25,606 bases of DNA, from contig JBBILQ010000037.1 in NCBI GenBank assembly GCA_037444845.1, positions 1-25,606 on the forward strand. The letters are read 5' to 3'. Every line of letters starts with the position of its first letter. Within the stretch, counting starts at the first letter, position 1. The notes beneath the pieces are model-generated. The model was not told the DNA's origin and did no database searches. It worked only from the letters and a program-made list of their open reading frames with translations. A program made the translations under genes and the position numbers. Shown in pieces: positions 14,092 to 23,302 of the stretch. The stretch is from JARYMI01 sp037444845 (GTDB lineage Bacteria > Acidobacteriota > Aminicenantia > Aminicenantales > UBA8522).

Positions 14092-14153
14092 GAATTCGGG
14101 GGACAGCATACGTAATTCACTTTATTTGATTAGGTAAGCTGTCCTCCGAATTC
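14092..14153. repeat. Palindromic REPIN-like element
   Basis: GAATTCGGGGGACAGC (14092-14107) and GCTGTCCTCCGAATTC (14138-14153) are inverted with a single mismatch, and the similarity continues imperfectly inward (ATACGTAATTCA against TTACCTAATCAA), so most of the 62 bases can fold into one hairpin. Such GGACAG/TAATTC palindromes resemble non-autonomous elements mobilised by REP-associated tyrosine transposases. The element ends one base before the stop codon of the radical SAM gene and could also act as its terminator. Confidence 0.65.
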
Positions 14154-14154
14154 A

Positions 14155-15099
14155 TCAAAACCAGACAAGGCGGAACCTTTCCCTTTTATCGAGCCGGGTG
14201 ATCCCCTCTTCTCTGGCGACCTGGACGGCTTCTGCGTATTCCTCGGCCGTAATCCTGCGGCCCATGGGAGAGCGCGGGGAGACTTCTCCGCAGGGGTAGT
14301 ACTGGTCCATGATGTTGACGTAGGTGTTTTTTGAGATTTCGGTGGCCAGAAAGCGCATGGCTTCCCGTGTGCCGGCAAGGCCTTCGGGGAGCACGAGGTG
14401 CCGGACGAGAAGCCCTCGCCGAGCGATCCCGTTCTCGTCCAAGACGAGGTCACCGGCCTGGCGGTGCATCTCCTTGATGGCCAGGCGTGCCGCCTCGGGA
14501 TAGTCGGGAGCGTTACAATATTCTGCGGCCGGAGGGCCGGCGGCAAATTTGAAGTCGGGCATGTAGATATCCACGATGCCGTCCAGAAGTTCGAGCGTTT
14601 CGACCGCGTCGTAGCCGCTCGTGTTGTAAACAAGAGGGACGCGGAGCCCCGCTTCGATCGCCATCGGAAGCGCCTTAAGGATCTGGGGGACAAAATGCGT
14701 GGGTGTCACAAAATTGATGTTGTGGCAGCCCAGCCGCTGCAGTTCGACCATCATCCTGGCCAGACGCTCAAAGGAGACCGCCCGGCCATCGCTGAGATGG
14801 CTGATGGAGTAGTTCTGGCAGAACGAGCAGCGCAGGTTGCAGTGGGTGAGGAAGATGGTTCCTGACCCTCCGACCCCGACGAGCGGCCGTTCTTCGCCGA
14901 AATGGGGAGAGTAAGAAGAAACTTCGGGCAGGTGGCCGGCCCGGCAGGTGCCTCGCTCCCCCTTTAACCTGTTGACGCCGCAGTTGCGGGGACAGACGCT
15001 GCAGCTTTCCAGGAGCTTGAAGGCCCGCTCTATTCTTTCGGGGAAAAGCCCGTCGCGGCGGGCGCGAAGATGGGCCGCCTCAAACTCGTCCTGTTTCAT
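14155..15099 (-). CDS. Radical SAM protein, PflA-like (COG1313 type)
   Basis: A 314-residue radical SAM enzyme. The N-terminal CSVCPRNCGVNRLKGERGTC holds four cysteines (33, 36, 40, 52) typical of the COG1313 group, and the SAM cluster motif is CNLRCSFCQN (Cys87, 91, 94), preceded by GSGTIFLTH. Further blocks are HNINFVTPTHFVPQI, PLVYNTSGYD, VDIYMPDFKF and NIMDQYYP. These proteins are annotated as putative pyruvate formate-lyase activating enzymes, but no glycyl radical enzyme is in the window, so the substrate is unknown. The start ATG at 15099 gives the usual length. It is divergent from pgeF. Confidence 0.9.
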   Translation of the reverse strand: MKQDEFEAAHLRARRDGLFPERIERAFKLLESCSVCPRNCGVNRLKGERGTCRAGHLPEVSSYSPHFGEERPLVGVGGSGTIFLTHCNLRCSFCQNYSISHLSDGRAVSFERLARMMVELQRLGCHNINFVTPTHFVPQILKALPMAIEAGLRVPLVYNTSGYDAVETLELLDGIVDIYMPDFKFAAGPPAAEYCNAPDYPEAARLAIKEMHRQAGDLVLDENGIARRGLLVRHLVLPEGLAGTREAMRFLATEISKNTYVNIMDQYYPCGEVSPRSPMGRRITAEEYAEAVQVAREEGITRLDKRERFRLVWF

Positions 15100-15176
15100 G
15101 CCTCAGGCATGCCATTATACCAATAACCGGACACCTTAACAAAAAGCCCTCCTTCGCTAGAGCTTGCCTCTTATGG

Positions 15177-15182
15177 CATAAT
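15177..15182 (+). promoter_or_regulatory. Possible -10 box of pgeF
   Basis: CATAAT sits 8 bases before the ATG at 15191, with a poor -35 (TTCGCT, 15153-15158, 18-base spacer). There is no Shine-Dalgarno sequence, so a leaderless transcript is likely if this box is used. Confidence 0.35.
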
Positions 15183-15190
15183 GTTTTTCC

Positions 15191-15880
15191 ATGAAAGGCC
15201 TGATGACGATTCCGATGTTTGAACGGATTCCCTTTATTTATCATGGATTCAGCACTGCCGGATGGAAAGAGGCGGATTTCAGAAGAAGAGAGGAGTGGCG
15301 CGGGTTCAAACGCATTTACCTCCGCCAGGTCCACTCGGACATCATCCACTTCATCCTCGACGTTCCGGACACAACGCTCAGGGGCGATGCCATGATTACC
15401 GCCTTGCCGCGGCTTTTCCTTATCGTCAAAACGGCCGATTGCCTTCCCGTCTTTCTTGTGGACGAAAAGAAGCGCGTCACCGCTGCCGCGCACTGCGGCT
15501 GGAAGGGAACGCTCCTCCGCCTCCTGGAGAACGTTGTCTCCGGGATGAAGGCCAGGTTTGGTTCTGATCCGGCCGACATTCTGGCCGGCCTGGGTCCGTG
15601 CATAAGCGAAAGCTGCTACGAGGTTGGAGAAGACGTGCGCGCGCCGTTCCGGGATAGCGGTTTTCCCGATGCCCTGTTCCAGCAGGTCACCGGACGGCCC
15701 CACAAATATTTCTTACACCTTCGGGAGGCCAACCGCCTCCAGCTTCGACGGCAGGGCGTTCGTGACGGGAATATTTTCTCGATCGACATCTGCAGCCACT
15801 GCGACCGCCGCTTCCCGTCCTACCGTCGCGACCGGGCCGACGCCGGCCGGATGATCAGTTTCATCGCCCTATCCCGCTGA
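15191..15880 (+). CDS. pgeF: Peptidoglycan editing factor / purine nucleoside phosphorylase (laccase-domain, YfiH)
   Basis: A 229-residue protein of the YfiH/LACC1 family. Members bind zinc with two His and one Cys and cleave purine nucleosides; in enterobacteria PgeF removes misincorporated residues from peptidoglycan precursors. Family motifs are HGFST, YLRQVHSD, KTADCLPVFLVD, AAHCGWKG, LGPCISESCYEVGEDV and the C-terminal SYRRDRADAGRMISFI. The zinc ligands (the His in QVHSD region and AAHCG, and Cys in PCIS or ADC) are intact. Length is slightly shorter than the usual 240-260. The start ATG at 15191 has no ribosome site, and an alternative ATG at 15203 exists. It precedes purC by 44 bases on the same strand. 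Confidence 0.88.
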   Translation: MKGLMTIPMFERIPFIYHGFSTAGWKEADFRRREEWRGFKRIYLRQVHSDIIHFILDVPDTTLRGDAMITALPRLFLIVKTADCLPVFLVDEKKRVTAAAHCGWKGTLLRLLENVVSGMKARFGSDPADILAGLGPCISESCYEVGEDVRAPFRDSGFPDALFQQVTGRPHKYFLHLREANRLQLRRQGVRDGNIFSIDICSHCDRRFPSYRRDRADAGRMISFIALSR

Positions 15881-15886
15881 GCGCAT

Positions 15887-15915
15887 TTGCTTTTTGACTT
15901 TATTTTTTTTATGCT
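15887..15915 (+). promoter_or_regulatory. Possible purC operon promoter
   Basis: TTGCTT (15887-15892), 17-base spacer, TATGCT (15910-15915). The ATG at 15925 is 9 bases further, so the message would be nearly leaderless; no Shine-Dalgarno sequence precedes purC. Confidence 0.4.
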
Positions 15916-15924
15916 TTAGCTACG

Positions 15925-16818
15925 ATGGAAAAGGCCATTTCCGCGATTGATTTGCCCGGGCTTCGGCTCTTCAAGAGGGGGAAAGTCAGGGATGTCTATG
16001 AAGTGGACGACAAGCTCCTGATCGTCGCCAGCGACAGGATCTCGGCCTTTGATTTCGTTTTGCCCTCGCTCATCCCTGGCAAGGGAAAAATTCTGACTCA
16101 GCTCTCCAGGTTCTGGTTCGATTTCACCTCTTACATCTGCCCCAATCATGTCCTGACTGCGGACGTCGGGCAATTTCCTCAGGCTCTTCATAAGCACAAA
16201 GATGTCCTGGATAAGCGCTCGATGCTGGTAAAAAAATTGAAAGTCGTCCCCGTCGAGTGCGTGGTCAGGGGCTATCTCACTGGCTCTGGCTGGAAGGAAT
16301 ATCAGGAGACGGGAAAGACCAGCGGGGTCAAGCTCCCCCCTGGCCTCAGAGAGTCCGACCGCCTGCCCCATCCCATTTTCACACCCGCCACGAAAGCCGA
16401 GGAGGGGCACGACCTGAACATCTCGTTCAAAGAGATGAAGAAAATCCTGGCGGACGACCAACTGGCCGAGAAAATCAGGAAGACAAGCCTCAAGCTCTAC
16501 CAGAAAGCCGCCCTCTACGCCCTTTCCAAGGGCATCATTATCGCTGACACGAAATTCGAGTTCGGCCTGGAAAAGGACGACCTCATCCTGGCCGACGAGG
16601 TTTTCACGCCGGATTCTTCGCGGTTCTGGCCGCTGGCAAGCTACGCTTCCGGAAAATCCCAGCCGAGCCTGGACAAGCAGTTCGTCCGTGACTACCTCCT
16701 CAGCACTTCCTGGGACAGGAAGTCCACGCCGCCCGCGTTGCCCGAGGACATCATCGAGCAGACGGCCGCAAGGTACTTTGAGATTTATTCCCTCCTCACA
16801 GAGAGAAAGGAATTGTGA
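15925..16818 (+). CDS. purC: Phosphoribosylaminoimidazole-succinocarboxamide synthase
   Basis: A 297-residue SAICAR synthetase, which joins aspartate to CAIR with ATP in purine synthesis. Key blocks are FKRGKVRDVYEVDDKLLIVASDRISAFD (ATP-binding N-lobe), the VECVVRGYLTGSGWKEYQETG motif, KLPPGLRESDRLPHPIFTPATKAEEGHD, IIADTKFEFG and LADEVFTPDSSRFWP. The length matches the longer form of the family rather than the 240-residue enterobacterial form. It heads a tight operon: the PHP gene overlaps its stop by 4 bases (GTGA). No other purine gene is nearby. Confidence 0.96.
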   Translation: MEKAISAIDLPGLRLFKRGKVRDVYEVDDKLLIVASDRISAFDFVLPSLIPGKGKILTQLSRFWFDFTSYICPNHVLTADVGQFPQALHKHKDVLDKRSMLVKKLKVVPVECVVRGYLTGSGWKEYQETGKTSGVKLPPGLRESDRLPHPIFTPATKAEEGHDLNISFKEMKKILADDQLAEKIRKTSLKLYQKAALYALSKGIIIADTKFEFGLEKDDLILADEVFTPDSSRFWPLASYASGKSQPSLDKQFVRDYLLSTSWDRKSTPPALPEDIIEQTAARYFEIYSLLTERKEL

Positions 16819-17699
16819 TCGAAGACCGGGTTGACCTCCACGTCCACTCGTCAAAGTCGAGCGACGGGGATTTTTCGCCCTTCCATCTCCTCAAACTGGC
16901 CAAGGAAAAAGGGTTCAGAGCCATCTCCATCTCAGACCACGACACTGTTGAAGCCTATCCCGAAGCCCTGGAATGGGGCCTGAAACTGAGTGTCGAGGTC
17001 ATCCCGAGCGTTGAGCTGACGACGCTCCACGACAGCCGGGAATTTCACTGTCTGCTGCCCTTTGTCCACTGGGAGAGCAAAGAGCTGAAAAAAATCCTGG
17101 GACACATCTCGCGGGCCCGGGAGGAAGAAGCCAGGGCGCGGATCGCCCGGCTTCAGGAGCTCGGGTTTGAGATAAGCTGGGAAGAAGTCCGCAAGACGTC
17201 AAAGTCTGCTCCGCCTCTCGGGGTGACCATCGCCCAGGTCCTGATTGCCAAAGGACGCGAGCAGAAAATCCCGGCCCTGGAAAAGTACTGGCAGGATGCA
17301 AACCGCATTTTTGCTCCTTATATTTTTTATAAAGACTATTTTTTAGAAGACAAACCGGCTTATGTTCCCAAGAGAACAGTCGGCCTCGTCGATGTCCTGG
17401 ACCTTGTCTCCCAGGACGGGGCGGTGCCGGTCCTGGCTCACCCCGGCGCCTACTTTGAGCAGGCCACGAGAGAAGATCTCCTCGTCCTCAAGGAAAGAGG
17501 GCTCGTCGGCCTGGAGGTCTATTCGTCTTATCATGACAGGGAACAGACCACGCTCTACAAGACCCTGGCCGAGGAAATCGGTTTTGTCGCCACGGCCGGG
17601 TCGGATTTCCACGGCCGCATCAAGCCTCATATCCCCTTCGGGTTCATCAAAGAGGGGACCTACAGGATGGTCGAGGAATTGAAAAAAAGGAGGCGCTGA
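16815..17699 (+). CDS. PHP-domain phosphoesterase (YciV/RNase AM-like)
   Basis: A 294-residue PHP-fold metal-dependent phosphoesterase. Metal motifs run from DLHVHSSKSSDG, through ISDHDTVEAY, a Glu in VIPSVELTT, PVLAHPGAYF and GSDFHGRIKPHI. The order and the inserted helical segment (about residues 85-180) match the group that includes YciV/TrpH, shown in E. coli to be a 5'-3' exonuclease on short RNAs and 3',5'-bisphosphates. The start is GTG at 16815 inside the purC stop; the ATG-less start is supported by motif position. cvpA begins immediately after its TGA. Confidence 0.88.
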   Translation: MIEDRVDLHVHSSKSSDGDFSPFHLLKLAKEKGFRAISISDHDTVEAYPEALEWGLKLSVEVIPSVELTTLHDSREFHCLLPFVHWESKELKKILGHISRAREEEARARIARLQELGFEISWEEVRKTSKSAPPLGVTIAQVLIAKGREQKIPALEKYWQDANRIFAPYIFYKDYFLEDKPAYVPKRTVGLVDVLDLVSQDGAVPVLAHPGAYFEQATREDLLVLKERGLVGLEVYSSYHDREQTTLYKTLAEEIGFVATAGSDFHGRIKPHIPFGFIKEGTYRMVEELKKRRR

Positions 17700-18236
17700 A
17701 TGATTGTCAACTGGATAGACATCATCATCCTGGTCATCCTTCTTGCCACTCTGATTCTCGGCCTGATCAAAGGTTTCATCCGGCAGGTCATCGGCCTGGC
17801 TGCCGTCGTGGCCGGTCTGCTCCTTGCGGCAAAATACTATTTGCCGGTGTCTCGCGGCGTCAGCCGCGTCGTGGACGCTGAGAAATGGTCCGGGCTCATC
17901 GCCTTCCTCGTTGTCTTTTTGGCTGTCCTTCTTGCCGGCTGGCTCATCGCTTTCCTTGTGTCGAGGCTCGTCCGGGGCCCCCTCCGGTTCATCGATCATC
18001 TTTTTGGGGGAGGCCTGGGACTCCTCAAAGGAATCTTGATCTGCGGCGTCATCGTCTTCGCCCTGCTTGCTTTTCCGGTGGACAAAAAGGCTCTGATTGA
18101 ATCCAGGCTTGCTCCCTATTGCTACTGGATTACCAAGGGGATCGTCCGCCTTATCCCGCAGGAGCTCAAAGAGAAGTTCAGGGACACGTACAACGATATC
18201 ATTAAAGAGAAGAGGCCCTATGGAAAAGAAATTTAG
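17700..18236 (+). CDS. cvpA: CvpA family membrane protein
   Basis: A 178-residue inner-membrane protein of the CvpA (colicin V production) family. It starts NWIDIIILVILLATLILGLIKGFIRQVIGLAAVVAGLLLA, with the family pattern D.I.......GL..GF.....G. Four hydrophobic segments are visible at about residues 5-25, 28-45, 63-88 and 103-125, followed by a polar tail. Its ATG directly follows the TGA of the PHP gene, and its end overlaps the Fis-type HTH gene by 17 bases. Proximity to purine genes is common for cvpA. The exact function is unresolved; the family is linked to envelope homeostasis. Confidence 0.88.
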   Translation: MIVNWIDIIILVILLATLILGLIKGFIRQVIGLAAVVAGLLLAAKYYLPVSRGVSRVVDAEKWSGLIAFLVVFLAVLLAGWLIAFLVSRLVRGPLRFIDHLFGGGLGLLKGILICGVIVFALLAFPVDKKALIESRLAPYCYWITKGIVRLIPQELKEKFRDTYNDIIKEKRPYGKEI

Positions 18237-18456
18237 CGAGCTCACGATCCACCAGAAACTGGAGCTCATCATCAAGGAAATGGTGGACAGGGAGGTTCAG
18301 TTTAAAGAGGCGGTCAAGGAATTCGAAAAGATTTTCATCGAGACTGCCTCAAAGAAGTACAGGGGCAACAAGACGAAAACAGCCGAAGCCATGGGCATCC
18401 ACCGTAACACTCTCCAAAGCCGGGCTAAAGCTCTAAAAATAAAAAAAATATTTTAG
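18220..18456 (+). CDS. Small Fis-type helix-turn-helix protein
   Basis: A 78-residue stand-alone protein. The C-terminal half, FEKIFIETASKKYRGNKTKTAEAMGIHRNTLQSRAKALKI, is a Fis-type HTH (PF02954, HTH_8), the same domain that ends NtrC-family activators. The N-terminal 30 residues (LTIHQKLELIIKEMVDREVQFKEAVKEFEK) would form the dimerisation helices seen in Fis. The ATG at 18220 lies 17 bases inside the end of cvpA, so it is coupled. Its TAG at 18454-18456 is inside the left arm of the CIRCE element. A nucleoid-type or local regulator is a fair guess; targets are unknown. Confidence 0.8.
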   Translation: MEKKFSELTIHQKLELIIKEMVDREVQFKEAVKEFEKIFIETASKKYRGNKTKTAEAMGIHRNTLQSRAKALKIKKIF

Positions 18457-18479
18457 CACTCTTGCCTTGAGAGTGCTAA
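18453..18479. promoter_or_regulatory. CIRCE element (HrcA operator)
   Basis: TTAGCACTC (18453-18461), 9-base spacer, GAGTGCTAA (18471-18479): a perfect match to the CIRCE consensus, the binding site of the heat-shock repressor HrcA. It overlaps the stop codon of the upstream HTH gene, and the hairpin followed by TTTT could also help end transcription of that operon. Confidence 0.97.
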
Positions 18480-18496
18480 TTTTCCCCCTCTTTCTC

Positions 18497-18525
18497 TTGA
18501 CAAATGGCGGGATTTTTTGTAAAGT
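18497..18525 (+). promoter_or_regulatory. groESL promoter
   Basis: TTGACA (18497-18502), 17-base spacer, TAAAGT (18520-18525). The predicted start is near 18532, about 40 bases before the groES ATG. The CIRCE element lies upstream of this -35 box rather than over the start site. Confidence 0.65.
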
Positions 18526-18570
18526 GGCAATCTCTAATTAAAATTGCTAATTAAAAAAAAGGAGGTTTAC

Positions 18571-18858
18571 ATGAAGGTTACACCCCTCTCGGACAGAGTT
18601 CTTCTCAAAAGGCTGGAAGAACAAGAAGTCAAGAAGGGAGGCATTATCATCCCTGACACGGCCAAAGAGAAGCCGCAGGAGGCTGAAGTCATCGCTGTCG
18701 GCAAAGGCCGGATGACCGAGGACGGGAAGCTCATTCCCACTGAGGTCAAGAAGGGCGACCGCGTCCTCATCGGCAAGTACAGCGGGACCGAGGTCACGAT
18801 CGACGGCGTCGAACACGTCATCCTGCGAGAAGAAGAGATTTTGGCGAAAATCGGTTAA
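18571..18858 (+). CDS. groES: Co-chaperonin GroES
   Basis: A 95-residue heptameric lid of the chaperonin. KVTPLSDRVLLKRLEEQEVKKGGIIIPDTAKEKPQEAEVIAVG is the N-terminal block, with the mobile loop KKGGIIIPDTAKEKP, then GDRVLIGKYSGTEVTIDG and the C-terminal EEILAKI. The ATG at 18571 has an excellent AGGAGG (about 18561) with 6-7 bases of spacing, so an in-frame ATG at 18544 is rejected. groEL follows 21 bases later. Confidence 0.98.
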   Translation: MKVTPLSDRVLLKRLEEQEVKKGGIIIPDTAKEKPQEAEVIAVGKGRMTEDGKLIPTEVKKGDRVLIGKYSGTEVTIDGVEHVILREEEILAKIG

Positions 18859-18879
18859 TCCGGGAGAAAAGGAGGAAAC

Positions 18880-20496
<1,617 letters not shown>

Positions 20497-20502
20497 TTGT
20501 TC

Positions 20503-20537
20503 GGGGACGGTTCTCCATAGAGAGCCGTCCCCTTTTT
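20503..20537 (+). terminator. Rho-independent terminator of groESL
   Basis: GGGGACGGTTCTC (20503-20515), loop CATA, GAGAGCCGTCCCC (20520-20532), one G-U pair, then TTTTT and a pyrimidine-rich run. Confidence 0.9.
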
Positions 20538-20560
20538 CTTTCCCGCCTTTTTTGCTATAT

Positions 20561-22981
20561 ATGAGGTCGGTGTTCAAATTCTTCGACCGGTACATCATCA
20601 AGGAAATTATCCCCCCGTTTTTCATCGGCCTGCTCATCTATGCCTTTGTCCTCCTGATGAACCAGGTCTTCCTCCTGTCGGAGCTGTTTATCGCCAAGGG
20701 AGTGGCTCTGCGCGTCGTGGCCCAGATCTTCCTCTATCTCATCCCCTCTGTCCTGGCTTTTGCCGTTCCGATGGCTGTGCTCATGGGTATCTTGGCCGGG
20801 CTGAGCCGGCTTTCCACCGACTCCGAGGTTGTCGCTTTCAAATCGCTCGGCATCAATAACCTGCGGTTGCTCCGGCCGGTCCTGGCCTTTGCCCTGGGAG
20901 GATGGCTGGTCACGTCTTACCTGAGCCTGTACCTTGCTCCGCGGTTTAACCACAAGTGGGTCCTGACCCTGACCCGGTCTGTCCTGGCTAAAGTCCAGCT
21001 CAAGATCAACCCGAGGGAATTCAACGAGTCGATCCCCGATGTCGTCCTTTTCATTCAGGATATCACCCAGGAGAACAGATGGAAGAATATTTTCGTCCAT
21101 CTCTCCCGGCCCGGAGAAGAGCCCAGGGCTATCTTCGCTCAGACCGGACGGCTCAACTTTTTTCCGGAGATCAAAAGGGCCACCCTCGAGCTTGTCGAGG
21201 GCTCCATCCATTCTGAGCCCCCGAAAAATCCTGAGCGGTACAGCGTCACCTTTTTCGACCGGATCGAGGAGGAAATCAGCATCGAGACGCTGTTCGCTCA
21301 GTTTTCGAGAGAGAAGCGGGTCAGGGAGAAGGATATCGGAGAGCTGATAGCGGAAGTCGAGAAAATCAAAGCACGGCGCGTTGAAATCAACGGAGAAAAA
21401 ACGAAGCTCGAGGCTCTCCTTAAGGCAGAGGGCGAAGCGCGCCGCAAGGATATCGAATACAGGCTCTGGCAGAACGACCGGGAATGGCGGTCCCACTGGG
21501 TGGAAATCCACAAGAAGTTTGCCCTGCCTTTTGTCTGTTTCATCTTCGTCTTAATGAGCATTCCTCTGGGAATGTCCACGAAGAAGGGTGGCCGGACGAG
21601 CGGCTTTACCATCAGCCTGGGCATCATCCTGGTCTATTATATCCTGATCACGGCCGGCGAAAAGCTGGCCATGGACGGGCTCCTCTCGCCCTTTTTGGGC
21701 ATGTGGGGGCCTAACCTGGTTTTCCTAACTGCGGCGGTTTATCTCTTTGCCCGGTCTTCGAAGGAGTATCCGCTTTTTGGCCTGTTCTCTTGCTTCGGAA
21801 GGAAAAGAAGCGCAAAGAAAATCCTCATCAGGGTTCGTGTTTCTTGCCGCGGATGGAAGCTCCTGAGCTTGAGACGGCCCCGGCTTTCACTCCGCTTTCC
21901 CAACATCCTCGACCGCTATATCATGCGGAAATACCTGGCCATTTTCACGCTTGTTTTTCTCGGCCTCCTGTCCATTTCCATCATCGTCACCTTTTTCGAG
22001 CGGATAGACAACGTTTATGAACACAACAAGTCCCTGGCCCTCTTTGTCACCTATATCCAGTACCGCATCCCTGAATTCAGCCACTACATCCTTCCGGTGA
22101 CGACGCTCACCGCGACGCTCCTGACACTCGGGCTGATGACGAAGTTCAATGAGATCACGGCCATGAAGGCCTGCGGCGTCAGCCTTTACAGGCTCATCCT
22201 TTCGATCGTTTTCCTTGCGGCTGTGGTCAGCATTTTTTCGTTCGCTCTGCAGGAGACGCTCCTTCCCTCTGCCAACAAGAAAGCCGAGGAGACGTGGAAC
22301 CGGATCAACGATATTCCTCCACGAACGTACAATTTTCTTGACCGGCGCTGGGTGCTGAGCAAGGACAAGAACAGGATTTTCCATTACCGCTACTACGACC
22401 CCGTTGCCGATGTTTTCAGCCAGATATCGGTCTATGACCTCGACCTCAACGCCTGGGCCTTGCAGAGGAGGATTTTTGCCGAAAAAGGGCGTATCGAGGG
22501 GAATAACCTCTGGTTCCTCAATGGGTGGTCCAGGCATTTCAGCGGTGACATGACCACCCGGCTCGAGGCCTTCAAGGAAATGGGCCTTCAGGTGGCTGAA
22601 GAGCCAGGCTATTTCGTCAAAGAATGGGAGGAGCCCTCTTTGATGAGCTACGCCGAGCTCAAGACTTACGTCGCCGATATCGAGGAGATGGGGTTTGAAA
22701 CGACGAGGTTCAGGGTTGACCTGAGCGCCAAGCTTTCCTTTCCTTTCGTCTCGCTCGTCATGGCCCTTATCGCCATTCCCTTCGCTTTTTCGATGGGGAA
22801 GAAGGGGGCATTGGTAGGGATCGGCCTCAGCATCGGCATCGCGATGATCTACTGGAGTGTCCTCGGCGTCTTTAAAAGCCTCGGCTATGTGGGTTTTTTG
22901 AGCGCCTTTCTGGCTTCCTGGGGACCGAACCTTCTTTTCGCCCCGACCGGGCTTTATCTTCTGCTGCGCCTCCGCACCTGA
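20561..22981 (+). CDS. Fused LptF-LptG lipopolysaccharide export permease
   Basis: An 806-residue protein containing two complete YjgP/YjgQ-type permeases in tandem. Residues 1 to about 400 are the LptF-like half: FDRYIIKEIIPPFFIGLLIYAFVLL, the FAVPMAVLMGILAGLSRLSTDSEVVAFKSLGI coupling region, a periplasmic beta domain (about 135-250), a charged coiled segment (about 255-315) and three more membrane helices ending near LTAAVYLFARS. A basic linker (about 405-446) leads to the LptG-like half (448-806): LDRYIMRKYLAIFTLVFLGLLSI, the LPVTTLTATLLTLGLMTKFNEITAMKACGVSLYRLI region and the closing membrane trio. Such halves normally are separate genes. With LptB (8195-8983) this would form the LPS extraction complex. 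The ATG at 20561 has no ribosome site. Confidence 0.9.
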   Translation: MRSVFKFFDRYIIKEIIPPFFIGLLIYAFVLLMNQVFLLSELFIAKGVALRVVAQIFLYLIPSVLAFAVPMAVLMGILAGLSRLSTDSEVVAFKSLGINNLRLLRPVLAFALGGWLVTSYLSLYLAPRFNHKWVLTLTRSVLAKVQLKINPREFNESIPDVVLFIQDITQENRWKNIFVHLSRPGEEPRAIFAQTGRLNFFPEIKRATLELVEGSIHSEPPKNPERYSVTFFDRIEEEISIETLFAQFSREKRVREKDIGELIAEVEKIKARRVEINGEKTKLEALLKAEGEARRKDIEYRLWQNDREWRSHWVEIHKKFALPFVCFIFVLMSIPLGMSTKKGGRTSGFTISLGIILVYYILITAGEKLAMDGLLSPFLGMWGPNLVFLTAAVYLFARSSKEYPLFGLFSCFGRKRSAKKILIRVRVSCRGWKLLSLRRPRLSLRFPNILDRYIMRKYLAIFTLVFLGLLSISIIVTFFERIDNVYEHNKSLALFVTYIQYRIPEFSHYILPVTTLTATLLTLGLMTKFNEITAMKACGVSLYRLILSIVFLAAVVSIFSFALQETLLPSANKKAEETWNRINDIPPRTYNFLDRRWVLSKDKNRIFHYRYYDPVADVFSQISVYDLDLNAWALQRRIFAEKGRIEGNNLWFLNGWSRHFSGDMTTRLEAFKEMGLQVAEEPGYFVKEWEEPSLMSYAELKTYVADIEEMGFETTRFRVDLSAKLSFPFVSLVMALIAIPFAFSMGKKGALVGIGLSIGIAMIYWSVLGVFKSLGYVGFLSAFLASWGPNLLFAPTGLYLLLRLRT

Positions 22982-22993
22982 CCTTATTCTCTA

Positions 22994-23031
22994 CTATTCC
23001 GATAAAATTTATATAAAGAATAGAGTTTTTT
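22994..23031 (+). terminator. Possible weak terminator after the LptFG gene
   Basis: CTATTC (22994-22999) and GAATAG (23018-23023) flank an AT-rich loop that can pair internally, followed by AG and six T residues (23026-23031). Confidence 0.35.
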
Positions 23032-23151
23032 CCGATTTCTTCTCAGCAAAGGCGAGGGTCTGGGGTGAGGAAGCCCGTCTAAGACTGAGCAGGCAGGCTT
23101 TCTTGACCTTAAAAACCTAAAACGAAGATTCTGGCGTTGGAATCAGGCGGG

Positions 23152-23265
23152 GAGAATGGGTGGCATGGCGGCAGTCCCCGCAACGCCCGCAGCGAAAGGG
23201 GTTCCCCACGGGGGGATGGGTGGAGCGAGGACGGACGGGGACGCGCCTTGACAGGACCCATTCTC
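23152..23265. repeat. Intergenic element bounded by 10-base inverted repeats
   Basis: GAGAATGGGT (23152-23161) and ACCCATTCTC (23256-23265) are perfect inverted repeats enclosing 94 G+C-rich bases. The right part (23234-23259) is the inverted copy of the 26-base block at 9062-9087. No target duplication was found. The rest of the 22982-23305 gap has no gene. Confidence 0.5.
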
Positions 23266-23302
23266 AGCGTCTTGGGATTTCAACCCCAAGCCCGAGCCGT
23301 CA

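Noticed and set aside
18544..18570. Earlier in-frame ATG for groES
   Set aside because: It has no ribosome site and would add nine Lys-rich residues that GroES lacks; the AGGAGG points to 18571.
23152..23265. Structured RNA such as SRP RNA, 6S RNA or RNase P RNA
   Set aside because: None of the conserved sequence blocks of those RNAs is present; the pattern fits a dispersed repeat better.
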